The notes: generated by a model not told the origin, from the sequence alone. Numbered from the stretch's first letter, positions 25,988 through 35,158 are shown. The stretch: DNA of 64,000 nucleotides from TMED78 sp036337035 (GCA_036337035.1 JAYZFC010000002.1:124001-188000), one strand, 5' to 3'. Numbers and translations are program-made.

Positions 25988-27025
25988 TCAAAGACGCTCT
26001 TGCCCTAAAAGACCTAGCTTAATAAGGTCTTGAATATCTAAAATACCTTCTGGTTTATTATTATTCTCTACAATAATGCTATCAACTTCTGATTTAGAAA
26101 ATAGTTTTACTGCCTCCTCAAGATTTGCTTTGGAATTTATAATTACAGGAGATTTAGAGAAGCCTATCTTGCTTAATGAATCCTCAAGAGCAGATTGATC
26201 ATTGCTCTGCAAATATCTTCTAATATCCCCATCAGTAAAAATACCTAAAATATTATTTTTATTATCCACGACTGTTACTGCTCCCAAGCGTGATTCAGTC
26301 ATCTTATTCATAGCAGCCTTCAATGAATCGCCTTCACTACAAGTTGGATTATTTGTTCTAATTAAATCAGAAACTTTAACTGTAATAAGCTGAGTATGTT
26401 CCTTAAATTGCTCCGTACCAATAGAGCTTAAAGAGTTATCACAAAGATTCTTCATTACTTTATAAGGAACTGTACATACATGAACACCAGATAACAAAGC
26501 TTGCCTAACATGCTCAGGATAACGAACTGATGAAAACATTACCTTACTAGAGAACCCGTAATGATCAATTATATCTACACATTGTTCATATAGCTGAATC
26601 GCATCATGCCCTTGATCTTGCATTCTCCCAGCCAAAGGACAAACAAATGCGGCTCCTGCTGCCATTGCCATATAAGCTTGATTCAAAGTATAAATTAAAT
26701 GAACATTAACTCTATGGCCCTTTTCAGTCAGCCTCTGGCAAGCAGTTACTCCAGCATTTGAAATAGGGACTTTAAATACAGGTTCATTTTTTAGAGGCAA
26801 TGAAAGAATTCTATCAGCTTCCTTAAGTATCTCGTCTACAGACTCTCCTAAGGCTTCAACCTGTAATTCAGGAACCATGCCTGAAAGTTTTACAATTGCA
26901 CCATCAATGTCAGTAATGCCATGACGATGCATAAAAGTTGGTGTAGTTGTTAATCCTTTTATAAATCCAAAATCTAATGCTTTTTCAATCTCTTCGAAAT
27001 CTACAGAGTCTAAATATAGGTCCAT
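25988..27025 (-). CDS. Transaldolase/fructose-6-phosphate aldolase domain fused to a CBS pair
   Basis: Residues 1 to about 222 align with the small transaldolase/FSA family: LYLDSVD at the start, LTTTPT, the Schiff-base lysine in FKVPIS at residue 85 (the same number as in E. coli FSA), FVCPLAGR, and a conserved SSVRYPEHVRQALLSG. Residues about 228-345 are two CBS motifs, including VTVVDNKNNILGIFTDGDIRR, close to the CBS pair of KdsD arabinose-5-phosphate isomerase. The gene lies between kdsA and the kdsC-like gene, where kdsD would be expected, yet it has no SIS sugar-isomerase domain. I infer it supplies arabinose-5-phosphate for Kdo by an aldol reaction. Confidence 0.85.
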   Translation of the reverse strand: MDLYLDSVDFEEIEKALDFGFIKGLTTTPTFMHRHGITDIDGAIVKLSGMVPELQVEALGESVDEILKEADRILSLPLKNEPVFKVPISNAGVTACQRLTEKGHRVNVHLIYTLNQAYMAMAAGAAFVCPLAGRMQDQGHDAIQLYEQCVDIIDHYGFSSKVMFSSVRYPEHVRQALLSGVHVCTVPYKVMKNLCDNSLSSIGTEQFKEHTQLITVKVSDLIRTNNPTCSEGDSLKAAMNKMTESRLGAVTVVDNKNNILGIFTDGDIRRYLQSNDQSALEDSLSKIGFSKSPVIINSKANLEEAVKLFSKSEVDSIIVENNNKPEGILDIQDLIKLGLLGQERL

Positions 27026-27037
27026 TTTTATACCTTC

Positions 27038-27883
27038 CTAAGATGTTTTTATTAATTGCTCTCTAACTAAAGCATGAATATCTAGTAATGGACGAACAAA
27101 ATCTGGTAATTGTTCCAAATAATACTGACTAGCTGCGTCACATAATGCATCAGGTGGATTTGGGTGTGCTTCTATAAAAATTCCATCAACACCTGCTGCT
27201 ACTCCTGCTCTAGATAAAACTGATAAGTATTCTCTACTGCCGCCTTTAGGGTCCTTGCTTGGTATGCCATACTTTCTTATTGTATGAGTAATATCAAAAA
27301 TTACAGGATACCCTATCTGATTTAGCAGTAGAAAGCTTCTCGGATCAACTACTAAATCATTATATCCAAATGTGTAGCCTCTCTCTGTCAATAAAATTTT
27401 TTCACTTCCAGAATCTTCAATCTTTTTTACTGGTTTAATCATATTATCTGGAGCTATAAACTGTCCATGCTTAAGATTAACAACTGCATTAGTTTTTGCT
27501 GCAGAGACTACTAATTCACTCTGCATACATAAATAAGCTGGAATTTGAAGTATATCGACAACCTCTGATGCTGGCGTTGCTTGATCTGGATAATGAATAT
27601 CTGTTAGTAAGGGTAATTCAAATTCTTTCTTAATTTTTTCTAATATTCTCAATCCCTCATCTAGACCAGGCCCTTGATAATAATCTAGAGAGCTTCTATT
27701 ATCTTTAGAGAATGATGATTTAAAAATTAAAGGTAAATTTAAATCTAATGAAATGCTTTTTAATTTCTCAGCAGTGCTTAGCATCATTGATTCTTTTTCA
27801 ATAACACAAGGTCCGCATATTAAAAAGAGCTGATCAGATCCGCAAACCACATTACCAACTTTCACTTGCTTTTTTTCAATCAT
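27038..27883 (-). CDS. kdsA: 2-dehydro-3-deoxyphosphooctonate aldolase (Kdo-8-phosphate synthase)
   Basis: KdsA condenses phosphoenolpyruvate and arabinose-5-phosphate into Kdo-8-phosphate. The 281-residue protein has the family motifs GPCVIE, KSSFSKDNRSS, LTDIHYPDQ, and the C-terminal FIEAHPNPPDALCD. The ATG at 27883 overlaps the waaA stop as TGATG; a GTG one codon upstream is also possible. Its product goes to a KdsC-type phosphatase encoded two genes later, and its sugar substrate is probably made by the intervening transaldolase/CBS protein. Confidence 0.96.
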   Translation of the reverse strand: MIEKKQVKVGNVVCGSDQLFLICGPCVIEKESMMLSTAEKLKSISLDLNLPLIFKSSFSKDNRSSLDYYQGPGLDEGLRILEKIKKEFELPLLTDIHYPDQATPASEVVDILQIPAYLCMQSELVVSAAKTNAVVNLKHGQFIAPDNMIKPVKKIEDSGSEKILLTERGYTFGYNDLVVDPRSFLLLNQIGYPVIFDITHTIRKYGIPSKDPKGGSREYLSVLSRAGVAAGVDGIFIEAHPNPPDALCDAASQYYLEQLPDFVRPLLDIHALVREQLIKTS

Positions 27884-29163
27884 CACAATAAGTCCATTCT
27901 CTCCAATAATTCATAATTATCTTTAGTTGCGCCTTGCCCCTCTAGAATAACTTTTCTGGCCATTCTTCCAGATTCTAACCTAAATCTATCGTCATCTGAT
28001 AATTTAGTTAAGGCTATCTTTAAGTCCCTACTATCATATACTTTATAACCAGCTCCTACATCAATCAAATTATTACCAACTTCTTCAAAACTATAGTTAT
28101 GCGGACCAAAAATAACAGGAACACCAAGGATAGCAGGCTCCATTAAATTGTGCCCACCTTTATCACTAAATCGATAATATAAAGCCCCGCCAATAAATGC
28201 TATATCTGAAATCCCATAGAAATCTCTTAATTCTCCCAAAGTATCAACAATTAAGATGCTTGTTCTATCCAATTTATTGCTTAATTCTATGAGCTCTGTT
28301 CTTCTAATTGGTAAAAAGTTAAAACTCTTTATCTTATGTTCAATATTTTTAGAATCATTAGGATACCTTGGAGCAATGATTATCCTTATTCTATCATTAT
28401 CTAAAGATAATTCTGAGATTGCATCTAGAAATATATCTACCTCTTCTAAATGAATACTCCCAGCAATAATTACGATATTATTCTCAGATAAGTTTAAAGA
28501 TTTCCTAAGATTTATATTTTTACCTATTCTTGAGTCATCTATCAAATCATATTTCATATCACCAGTAGTACTTATATTTTTTGAATCAATACCTAACTCA
28601 ATTAATCGATTCTTATAAACATCTTTTTGAACACAAAAATAAAAAATATTCCTCATTAAAGGTAGCATCAGATAAGTATTTTTAATTCTATTTAATGAGC
28701 CTTTTGATATTTTCGCATTAACAACAAAAATTGGAATTTTTCTCTTATTCAATAAATATATAAAATTAGGCCAAAAATCCGATTCAGCTACAATAACTAA
28801 CCTAGGATTCAGTTTATTAATAAAAGAATTTACTATGAACGATAAATCAAAAGGGAAATAAATTACCTTACAATCTGTATATGTTTTAGATGCAAGCTCC
28901 AAACCAGTAGATGAGCAAACACTGATAATAATTTCATCAGATGGATATTTTTTTTTTATTAACTTAACTAGCTTTTTTAATGAAATTATTTCACCAGCTG
29001 ATGCTCCATGCAACCAAATAGAAGAACTAGAAGATGGTACTAAATCATATCCAAATCTAGAGAATATTCTATACAAATCTCCTTTAAATAAAAGTCTATA
29101 AAATAACCAGGGAAAGGAAATTATAATTAAGAGGAAATAGATTAAATTAAATATTAGAGTCAT
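27883..29163 (-). CDS. waaA: 3-deoxy-D-manno-octulosonic-acid transferase (Kdo transferase)
   Basis: WaaA adds Kdo residues from CMP-Kdo to lipid A at the inner membrane. The 426-residue protein has an N-terminal membrane anchor (about 3-22), the acceptor-side segment WLHGASAGE, VVAESDFWPNF, AGSIHLEE, and the donor-site HNLMEPAILGVPVIFGPHNYSF. It leads the Kdo run and overlaps kdsA. CMP-Kdo synthetase (kdsB) is not in this window. Confidence 0.95.
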   Translation of the reverse strand: MTLIFNLIYFLLIIISFPWLFYRLLFKGDLYRIFSRFGYDLVPSSSSSIWLHGASAGEIISLKKLVKLIKKKYPSDEIIISVCSSTGLELASKTYTDCKVIYFPFDLSFIVNSFINKLNPRLVIVAESDFWPNFIYLLNKRKIPIFVVNAKISKGSLNRIKNTYLMLPLMRNIFYFCVQKDVYKNRLIELGIDSKNISTTGDMKYDLIDDSRIGKNINLRKSLNLSENNIVIIAGSIHLEEVDIFLDAISELSLDNDRIRIIIAPRYPNDSKNIEHKIKSFNFLPIRRTELIELSNKLDRTSILIVDTLGELRDFYGISDIAFIGGALYYRFSDKGGHNLMEPAILGVPVIFGPHNYSFEEVGNNLIDVGAGYKVYDSRDLKIALTKLSDDDRFRLESGRMARKVILEGQGATKDNYELLERMDLL

Positions 29164-29258
29164 ATGGTAAATTTTAAAAATTAGAATTAAATAAAAGCAT
29201 ATTCTAATGCTAAAAAAATTACCAAAGGTGTTTTTATTTAATTATTTTTTAATTATGG

Positions 29259-29717
29259 CTACATGCTCGCTACCCGAGCTTCACCTCGACTACCAAATAA
29301 AACCTTAACTCGATCACCTTCATCAACAATACCTTCATTAGATTGAATAATGGCAATGGTATTGCCATTGTCCATTTTGATCATAATCTCAATTCCTACC
29401 TCAGAAGTTAACTCTTTTTCTATTGCTTTACCGGCAGCTGCTCCTGCTATAGCACCTACCGAGCCAGCTATAGGATTTCTTCTTCTGTCACCTACCTTTT
29501 GGCCAATATCTCTTCCAATTTGCGCTCCTCCCCAGGTACCTATGAATGATGAATTACCCTCTATCTTTACTTCCTTTATAGATAAAACTTCTCCATAAGA
29601 CACATCATATGCAGTCCTTACATCATTTTTAGAAAAAATATTACCCGAAGCGTTATAAGAAGCACAACCATTAGAAAGCAGTACAATACAAATAATTGTA
29701 ATAAGTCTAAATAACAT
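29259..29717 (-). CDS. Glycine-zipper outer-membrane lipoprotein, SlyB/Pcp-like
   Basis: A 152-residue lipoprotein. The signal peptide ends LLSNGC; the glycine-zipper region, from about GTWGGAQIGRDIGQKVG to SVGAIAGAAAGKAIE, is the 17-kDa surface antigen/SlyB hallmark. The rest is a small beta domain (EIMIKMDNGNTIAI). The ATG at 29717 follows an AAGGAG ribosome site by six bases, so it is preferred over the in-frame ATG at 29732. These lipoproteins sit in the outer membrane and are often induced by envelope stress. Confidence 0.88.
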   Translation of the reverse strand: MLFRLITIICIVLLSNGCASYNASGNIFSKNDVRTAYDVSYGEVLSIKEVKIEGNSSFIGTWGGAQIGRDIGQKVGDRRRNPIAGSVGAIAGAAAGKAIEKELTSEVGIEIMIKMDNGNTIAIIQSNEGIVDEGDRVKVLFGSRGEARVASM

Positions 29718-29776
29718 AAATTTCTCCTTCATATAGATAAAAACGTATCAAACCAATGTAGGTTTACATGAGAATG

Positions 29777-30238
29777 TTAAGAAGGAATAACATGCATCGT
29801 AAGCCACTCAGCTGCAACAGCTGGCTTACTCTCACCATCTATTTCAATTTTAACTTTAGCCTTAACAAGTATATTGCCGCCTCTTTCACGAGCTTCTGAA
29901 AGAATAGCTCTAGCTCTGATCTTCGAATTGACTTTTACTTGATTAGTAAATCGTATTTTGTCAAAACCGTAATTAATTACCATTGACACACCTTCTATAG
30001 AGGGCCTAAATGAATTAGATAAGCCTATAATCATTGATAATGTAAGCATGCCATGCGCAATAGTATCTTCAAACCCTGCTTCAATAGCCTTAGCGCGACT
30101 AGTATGAATAAACTGATGATCATTAGTGACATCAGCAAATGTATTAATCATAGTCTGATCAATCACAACCCATTCAGAAACTCCCAATTCCTGACCTACC
30201 ATAGAAAATAACTGATCCTTACTAACTATCTTTGACAT
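29777..30238 (-). CDS. MaoC-family (hot-dog) dehydratase
   Basis: A 153-residue protein of the MaoC/NodN type, single hot-dog domain, which hydrates enoyl-CoA or related thioesters. The catalytic Asp/His pair is in FADVTNDHQFIHTSRAKA, and FEDTIAHGMLTLSMI is the conserved following segment. A GGAG ribosome site precedes the ATG by seven bases. It is divergent from the DUF1015 gene over a 60-base AT-rich gap. The specific substrate is unknown. Confidence 0.88.
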   Translation of the reverse strand: MSKIVSKDQLFSMVGQELGVSEWVVIDQTMINTFADVTNDHQFIHTSRAKAIEAGFEDTIAHGMLTLSMIIGLSNSFRPSIEGVSMVINYGFDKIRFTNQVKVNSKIRARAILSEARERGGNILVKAKVKIEIDGESKPAVAAEWLTMHVIPS

Positions 30239-30298
30239 TTATATCTCCAGAAAAATAAATATATCGCAATATATTCAAATAATTATAAAATAATATAT

Positions 30299-31522
30299 AT
30301 GAAACCACTAATTAAACCATTTTCTGCCCTAAGGCCAAATAATTCAAATGCTCCATTAGTAATAGCACCGCCTTATGATGTTATTAATCGTAAAGAAGCA
30401 TTTAACATTGCTAAAGATAAGCCTTCAAATTTTTTACATATTTCTAGGCCTGAAATAGATTTTCCCTTAGATGTTGATCCATATTCTGAAAAAGTTTATG
30501 AGAAAGGCAAAGAAAATTTAAGCAAATTAATTAATAAAGGTATTCTTCATAAAAAAGATAATCCTAGTTATTATGTTTATTCGATAATCTCAAGAAACCA
30601 TGAGCAAACTGGTCTTGCTGCCATAGCATCTGTAGAAGCATATAATACTAATAGAATAAAAAAACATGAGCTAACCAAGCCATTAAAAGAAAATGATAGA
30701 GTAAAAAATATACTTTCCCTTAATGCTCAAACTGGTCCAGTTTTGTGTTCTTATAAAGCAGATAATAATATAAAAAATATTTATGAATTAATAAAAAAAG
30801 ATAGGCCAATAATAAATGTAAAAGACTTATATGATATTTCTCATATAATTTGGAAAATAGACAAAGAAGAAGATATTAACAAAATATCATCTTATTTTAA
30901 TTTAATGGATTCTATATATATAGCAGATGGTCACCATAGATCTGCAGCAGCATCAAAAGTATCTAAAAAAATAGAAAATAAAGATAGCGTAAATAATTCT
31001 TTTCTTGTAGTTCTTTTTCCCCATGATGAGCTTCAAATTATTGATTATAATAGAGTGGTAAAAGATCTGAATAAATATAATCCTGACCAATTGGTAAATA
31101 AAATTAGTAAATATTTTATTGTAGAGCAAACGAATAAGATACAAAAACCTTGCTCAAAAAATACATTCGGAATGTACCTAGATAGTAAATGGTACTCTCT
31201 ATCAATTAAAAACAATATCATACCAGAAGATCCAGTGAGTAAGTTGGATGTAAGCCTTCTTCAAGATTATATTCTTGGTCCTATTCTAGGAATTGATGAT
31301 CCTAGGACAAATTCAAGAATAGATTTTGTAGGGGGAAGTAGAGGTGTTAAAGAGCTAATCAGTAGAGTTGATAGCGGAGAAAATAAAATTGCATTTGCTT
31401 TATTCCCAACATCTATGGAAGATCTTATGTCTGTAGCAGACTCAGGACTGCTGATGCCTCCAAAATCAACTTGGTTTGAGCCTAAACTAGCAGATGGGCT
31501 ACTATCACATACATTTTTTTAA
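30299..31522 (+). CDS. DUF1015-family protein
   Basis: A 407-residue cytoplasmic protein of the DUF1015 family, whose function is not established. Signatures are the N-terminal IKPFSALRPN, APPYDVI, HISRPEID and the ADGHHRSAAA motif near the middle (about residue 209-218); C-terminal FPTSMEDLMSVADSGLLMPPKSTWFEPK is also conserved. In some species it is near serine or NADH metabolic genes. Here the downstream neighbours are a YqgE/AlgH-like gene and a small zincin on the same strand. Confidence 0.9.
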   Translation: MKPLIKPFSALRPNNSNAPLVIAPPYDVINRKEAFNIAKDKPSNFLHISRPEIDFPLDVDPYSEKVYEKGKENLSKLINKGILHKKDNPSYYVYSIISRNHEQTGLAAIASVEAYNTNRIKKHELTKPLKENDRVKNILSLNAQTGPVLCSYKADNNIKNIYELIKKDRPIINVKDLYDISHIIWKIDKEEDINKISSYFNLMDSIYIADGHHRSAAASKVSKKIENKDSVNNSFLVVLFPHDELQIIDYNRVVKDLNKYNPDQLVNKISKYFIVEQTNKIQKPCSKNTFGMYLDSKWYSLSIKNNIIPEDPVSKLDVSLLQDYILGPILGIDDPRTNSRIDFVGGSRGVKELISRVDSGENKIAFALFPTSMEDLMSVADSGLLMPPKSTWFEPKLADGLLSHTFF

Positions 31523-31527
31523 TTTAA

Positions 31528-32082
31528 ATGTTCAATAAAAAATATATTCTTTCTTTTATAGTATTATTGTTGCATTCATTAGGTTTCTCTAATGAAATAG
31601 AAGTTGGCAGCTTACTATACTCTTCTGATCTACTTAACAATACGCAGTTAGAAAAAACTATTCTTCTAGTAATTTACTACGAAGATGACGGCTGTATAAC
31701 ATTAGCAATAAATCGCCCTACAAATGTTACATTAAATGAATTTTTACTAGCTAACTCTGAATATGAAGATAAAAATATTTTTTTTGGCGGTACAGATGAC
31801 TCCTCTAATGTCCTAGCATTAATCGAAAGCTCTAATATAACAATATCTCAATCCGAACCTATTTTTGAAAACCTATACCTCATATCTAGTATAGATTTAA
31901 TTGATTATGTAGAAGAAGAAATAAACGATATGAGATTATTTTCTGGATATTTTTCATGGGATATAAATAAAATTAATGAAGATCTAGACTTAGGTCTATG
32001 GAATATTAGTCACTATAATTCTGAAGTTTTATTTAGCAATAATCCCCTTCAGCTATGGTTTGAATTTTATTCGGAGAAATAA
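31528..32082 (+). CDS. YqgE/AlgH-like protein with a signal peptide
   Basis: A 184-residue protein with the YqgE/AlgH fold: VGSLLYSSDLL at the start of the domain, a central LAINRPTN, FFGGTDD, RLFSGYFSWD, and a C-terminal LWFEFY. Typical members are cytoplasmic and of unknown function, but this one has an N-terminal hydrophobic signal (about residues 3-20, ending GFSN). It would therefore be exported. It starts five bases after the DUF1015 gene and ends directly at the start of the small zincin gene. Confidence 0.8.
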   Translation: MFNKKYILSFIVLLLHSLGFSNEIEVGSLLYSSDLLNNTQLEKTILLVIYYEDDGCITLAINRPTNVTLNEFLLANSEYEDKNIFFGGTDDSSNVLALIESSNITISQSEPIFENLYLISSIDLIDYVEEEINDMRLFSGYFSWDINKINEDLDLGLWNISHYNSEVLFSNNPLQLWFEFYSEK

Positions 32083-32577
32083 TTGCCTCTTGCTTACTAC
32101 CATAACCTAAATCGATCAGATAAATCTATTTATAGGAAAAGTGATAAAATAAAAAATATTAAATTAAAAAAATTAATGATTTTAAGAAAACTAATCATCT
32201 CTATTAAGAATAATCTTAAAGCTGAAGATAAAAAAAATCTTGAAAAAAAAATTCGGGAATTTTTAAATGAATTAACTGATTCGCTTGGTATTGAAAAAGT
32301 TAATATAAAGCTACTTGGTAGTAGGCCAGATAATAGCTGGGGTGAATTACATGGTCTATATGAACAAGCAGAGGGTAGAAAAAAAGCTATAATTACTCTG
32401 TGGATGAAAACAGCAAAAAGAAAAAAAGTTATTGCTTATAAAACTTTTGTTAGAACTCTGCTTCATGAAGTTTGCCATCATTTTGATTATACTCTTCTGA
32501 AACTTGAAGATTCTTTCCACACAGAAGGATTTTTTTATAGAGAATCTAGCCTTTATAAGCAACTAGTAATAAATTAA
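32083..32577 (+). CDS. Small zincin-type metallopeptidase
   Basis: A 164-residue protein with a zinc-peptidase motif HEVCH (residues 128-132) in TLLHEVCHHFDY and a downstream HTEGF (146-150) that could supply a third ligand and glutamate. It starts at TTG 32083 directly after the upstream stop, with a GGAG site seven bases before it, which decides the start. No signal peptide is seen. I do not recognise the exact family; it resembles short HExxH proteins with DSFHTEGFFYRESSLY-like tails. The substrate is unknown. Confidence 0.72.
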   Translation: MPLAYYHNLNRSDKSIYRKSDKIKNIKLKKLMILRKLIISIKNNLKAEDKKNLEKKIREFLNELTDSLGIEKVNIKLLGSRPDNSWGELHGLYEQAEGRKKAIITLWMKTAKRKKVIAYKTFVRTLLHEVCHHFDYTLLKLEDSFHTEGFFYRESSLYKQLVIN

Positions 32578-32580
32578 TTC

Positions 32581-33138
32581 TCAGTCAGATTCTAGCCTAC
32601 TATATTTTTTTTCTAATACTGGTATTTCAAAAACATTTATTGTCATAGAAATAAATGAGTAATATCCTACTAAGGCAGTCATGTCAACAAGTCCTTCTTC
32701 TCCAAAATAATTTTTTGCACTCTCATAAAGATCATCTTCTATAATTTTTTTCTCAAGTATCGACTTCGTAAAGGCATAAATACATTCTTCCTGATTACTC
32801 CGAAATTCTGGAACTTGACTCTCCTTAATTGATTTAATAATGCTTTTAGGAATGCCTAGATCTAAAGCAATTTCTTTATGAAATTCCCATTCATATTTTG
32901 AATCCCAATACCTTGCTACCAATAAAATAATTATTTCTATCAATTCAGGTCTCAAAGAGCTTTCATACCTAATAGACTCGCCTAATAATTGCGCACGATC
33001 TGCTAATTCTGGCTTAACTAACCACTTATAAATAGGGCTAGGCACTTTACCTCTAGGTCCATCTATTATTTTATTAATTACTTTAATTTGTTGGGTATTC
33101 AAAGCATCTTTATCAGGAATGGTAAACCTTCTAATCAT
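32581..33138 (-). CDS. Carboxymuconolactone decarboxylase-family protein
   Basis: A 185-residue alpha-helical AhpD-like protein. The segment SLRPELIEIIILLVARYWDSKYEWEFH is the family hallmark. The usual CxxC pair is replaced (WDSKYEW), so thiol peroxidase chemistry is unlikely; decarboxylase-like or unknown function is possible. The gene stands alone, convergent with the zincin gene and divergent from cytochrome c'. Confidence 0.85.
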   Translation of the reverse strand: MIRRFTIPDKDALNTQQIKVINKIIDGPRGKVPSPIYKWLVKPELADRAQLLGESIRYESSLRPELIEIIILLVARYWDSKYEWEFHKEIALDLGIPKSIIKSIKESQVPEFRSNQEECIYAFTKSILEKKIIEDDLYESAKNYFGEEGLVDMTALVGYYSFISMTINVFEIPVLEKKYSRLESD

Positions 33139-33244
33139 ATAATCTCCTAAATAAAATTCAATTTATATTACAAAACTTGCTTTCAAAATAAATAATTAGC
33201 TATGCTGTAATAGTAAATTATCATGAATCTAGGGGATCATTATA

Positions 33245-33754
33245 ATGCTATATTTAAAATTGTTTTTTAGTTTTTTTATTATTTTTTTTATATTGGGTTG
33301 TAGTGAATCAACCAACGATGTTTCTTCTAGCGAGAACACTCTCTCCATAGATACTGATTCTCCTGAATATCGTGCCATAGTGTTCAGACAATCATTACTT
33401 CAGGTCATTGCATATAAATCAGGCTCGATTAGAGATATGGCTAATGGAGAAATAGAGGTAAATGAACAAATATTTGTGAGAGATTCAAATGATTTAGCCG
33501 CTGCTTCAAATATGCTAGTAGAAGGTTTTATTGAAGGATCTAGTAGAGCATCATACTCAAATAGTTTTGCTTCGCCTGATATATGGTCAAACTGGGATGA
33601 TTTTTTAGAAAAAGCTGTTAATTTACAAGTAGCTGCAAAAGAAGTTAGCGAACTAGCAATGACAGGCGGTTTTGTAGCAGCTCAAGCAGCTGTGCAAGAA
33701 CTAGGAAGCAATTGCGGTGCTTGCCATAGACCATATAGGATAAGAAACGATTAA
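33245..33754 (+). CDS. Cytochrome c' / c-556 type lipoprotein
   Basis: A 169-residue protein with a lipoprotein signal (FILGC) and a single C-terminal haem site, CGACHRPYR, the usual position in the four-helix cytochrome c' family. Such proteins bind NO or transfer electrons in the periplasm. The lipid anchor would keep it at a membrane. It is convergent with a b561-type cytochrome gene, followed divergently by YceI, so a small redox neighbourhood is formed. Confidence 0.88.
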   Translation: MLYLKLFFSFFIIFFILGCSESTNDVSSSENTLSIDTDSPEYRAIVFRQSLLQVIAYKSGSIRDMANGEIEVNEQIFVRDSNDLAAASNMLVEGFIEGSSRASYSNSFASPDIWSNWDDFLEKAVNLQVAAKEVSELAMTGGFVAAQAAVQELGSNCGACHRPYRIRND

Positions 33755-33766
33755 TTTTTCATCTAG

Positions 33767-34420
33767 CTATATATTTGATAGCAATAGAACAATTATTGAT
33801 GCTGCTAGCAATGCAATTAAAGCTTTAATTATTTTTGATTCTTTTATTTCTTCACTTGCATCAATGTCTCCCTTCTTTCCAGAAAACATAGGGAAGATTA
33901 AATTCTCTTTTTTAACAAGGAGATGAAAAAATATCGCAAAGAGATGAATAAAAATCATGCTAACAATAAATAACTCAAAATTTTCATGGTGAAGTCCGGT
34001 AATTGAACTACCGGCAGCCGATGAGATAAAATCATTTAATGGCCCCTTAAAGTAGCCGTCATAATCAGTAGCAAAAAGGCCTGTAATTGTCTGAAACAAT
34101 AACAAAGACAACATAATAAATACTGCGATAGATCCTAGTGGATTATGGCCAACATATTTTTTAGCGCTAGAAGAAAAAATACTCTTCAGATAGAAGATAA
34201 CTTCTTTAATACCAAAAATAAAATTCTTAAATAAAGAATGTCTTGTACCAATAAAGCCCCAAATAATCCTAAAGATAAGAAGAGCAAGTATGGCTTGTCC
34301 GGCGAGCATGTGTAAATCCATATCTCCAGAAACCTTAACTGTATACCAAGCAAGGGCAACAAAAATTACTAAAAGCCAATGAAATATTCTCAGAGGTAGG
34401 TCCCAAATCATTTTTTTCAA
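33767..34420 (-). CDS. Cytochrome b561 family protein
   Basis: An inner-membrane dihaem cytochrome b of about 217 residues with at least four membrane helices. Haem-ligand histidines are seen in LRIFHWLLV (helix 1), DLHMLAGQAI (helix 2), GLHHENFEL and FIHLFAIFFHLL (last helices). A TTG start at 34420 sits about six bases after a GGAG site and is preferred; an ATG at 34411 is the alternative. It is divergent from the yceI-like gene, the same pairing as YceJ/YceI, and could move electrons between quinol and a periplasmic partner. Confidence 0.85.
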   Translation of the reverse strand: MKKMIWDLPLRIFHWLLVIFVALAWYTVKVSGDMDLHMLAGQAILALLIFRIIWGFIGTRHSLFKNFIFGIKEVIFYLKSIFSSSAKKYVGHNPLGSIAVFIMLSLLLFQTITGLFATDYDGYFKGPLNDFISSAAGSSITGLHHENFELFIVSMIFIHLFAIFFHLLVKKENLIFPMFSGKKGDIDASEEIKESKIIKALIALLAASIIVLLLSNI

Positions 34421-34504
34421 CTTTTTCTCCAAAAAAAGGTTAATCAATTAGCAAGGATATGAGATGATCAGCATTTATTCAACAAATTAACTAAGGAATC
34501 TTTT

Positions 34505-35083
34505 ATGATAAATACAAAAAAAGTTATAACATTTTTTCTAATATCGATGGGTATAACCTCTATTACTTATTCTGTTGCTGCAGAATATGATATAGATATT
34601 GGAGGACAACATGCATCTATTCAATGGAAAACAAGTCATCAGGGATTTAGTATGCTAACTGGAAGGTTTAATACTTTTGATGGAAGTTTTTACTGGGATG
34701 AAAATGACCCCTCTTCTGCTTCTGTTGAAATAACTATTGATATGACTAGTAGTGACTCTAATCATTCTGTTCGAGATGGACATCTTCAAGGACCAAACTA
34801 TATGAATGCTGCCGAGCATCCTACTGCAACTTTCTCTAGTACTAGCTATGAAGGTGACAGTCAAAGTGGAACTCTAAATGGTAACCTAACCATGAATGGA
34901 GTGACCCGATCAATCGCATTACCTATTAACAAAATAGGAGAAGGTTCAGGAATGCAGATGGGTATGAATGTTTATAAAGCTGGCTTCGAAGGCAATATGA
35001 TTATAAACCCTCAGGATTTTAATTTTGAAAGGCCAGCAACACCAGTTGAAATCGAAATCAATTTTGAAGGAAATAGAAGATAA
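34505..35083 (+). CDS. YceI-family periplasmic lipid-binding protein
   Basis: A 192-residue exported protein with a signal peptide (cleaved near SVAAEY) and the YceI lipocalin-like beta barrel, which binds isoprenoid lipids. Signatures are IDIGGQHASIQWKTSH, FDGSFYWDEN, AEHPTATFSS, and DFNFERPATPVEIEINFEG at the end. An AAGGAA site precedes the ATG. The divergent cytochrome b561 is the usual genomic partner. Confidence 0.92.
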   Translation: MINTKKVITFFLISMGITSITYSVAAEYDIDIGGQHASIQWKTSHQGFSMLTGRFNTFDGSFYWDENDPSSASVEITIDMTSSDSNHSVRDGHLQGPNYMNAAEHPTATFSSTSYEGDSQSGTLNGNLTMNGVTRSIALPINKIGEGSGMQMGMNVYKAGFEGNMIINPQDFNFERPATPVEIEINFEGNRR

Positions 35084-35103
35084 TATTAATTTTTTATTAG
35101 CTG

Positions 35104-35140
35104 AAATACCGGTTTTTGCGATTAGCATTAACCGGTATTT
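35104..35140. terminator. Stem-loop, likely shared terminator of convergent genes
   Basis: An 11-bp perfect inverted repeat, AAATACCGGTT at 35104-35114 with its complement at 35130-35140, is separated by 15 bases. A T-rich stretch follows in both directions. It lies between the converging yceI-like and metallo-beta-lactamase-fold genes, so it fits a bidirectional terminator. It is GC-richer than its surroundings. Confidence 0.6.
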
Positions 35141-35158
35141 ATTAAAAATATAATTCCA

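Noticed and set aside
30258..30275. 7-bp AT inverted repeat between the MaoC and DUF1015 genes
   Set aside because: Short and purely A/T apart from the loop; expected by chance in this DNA.
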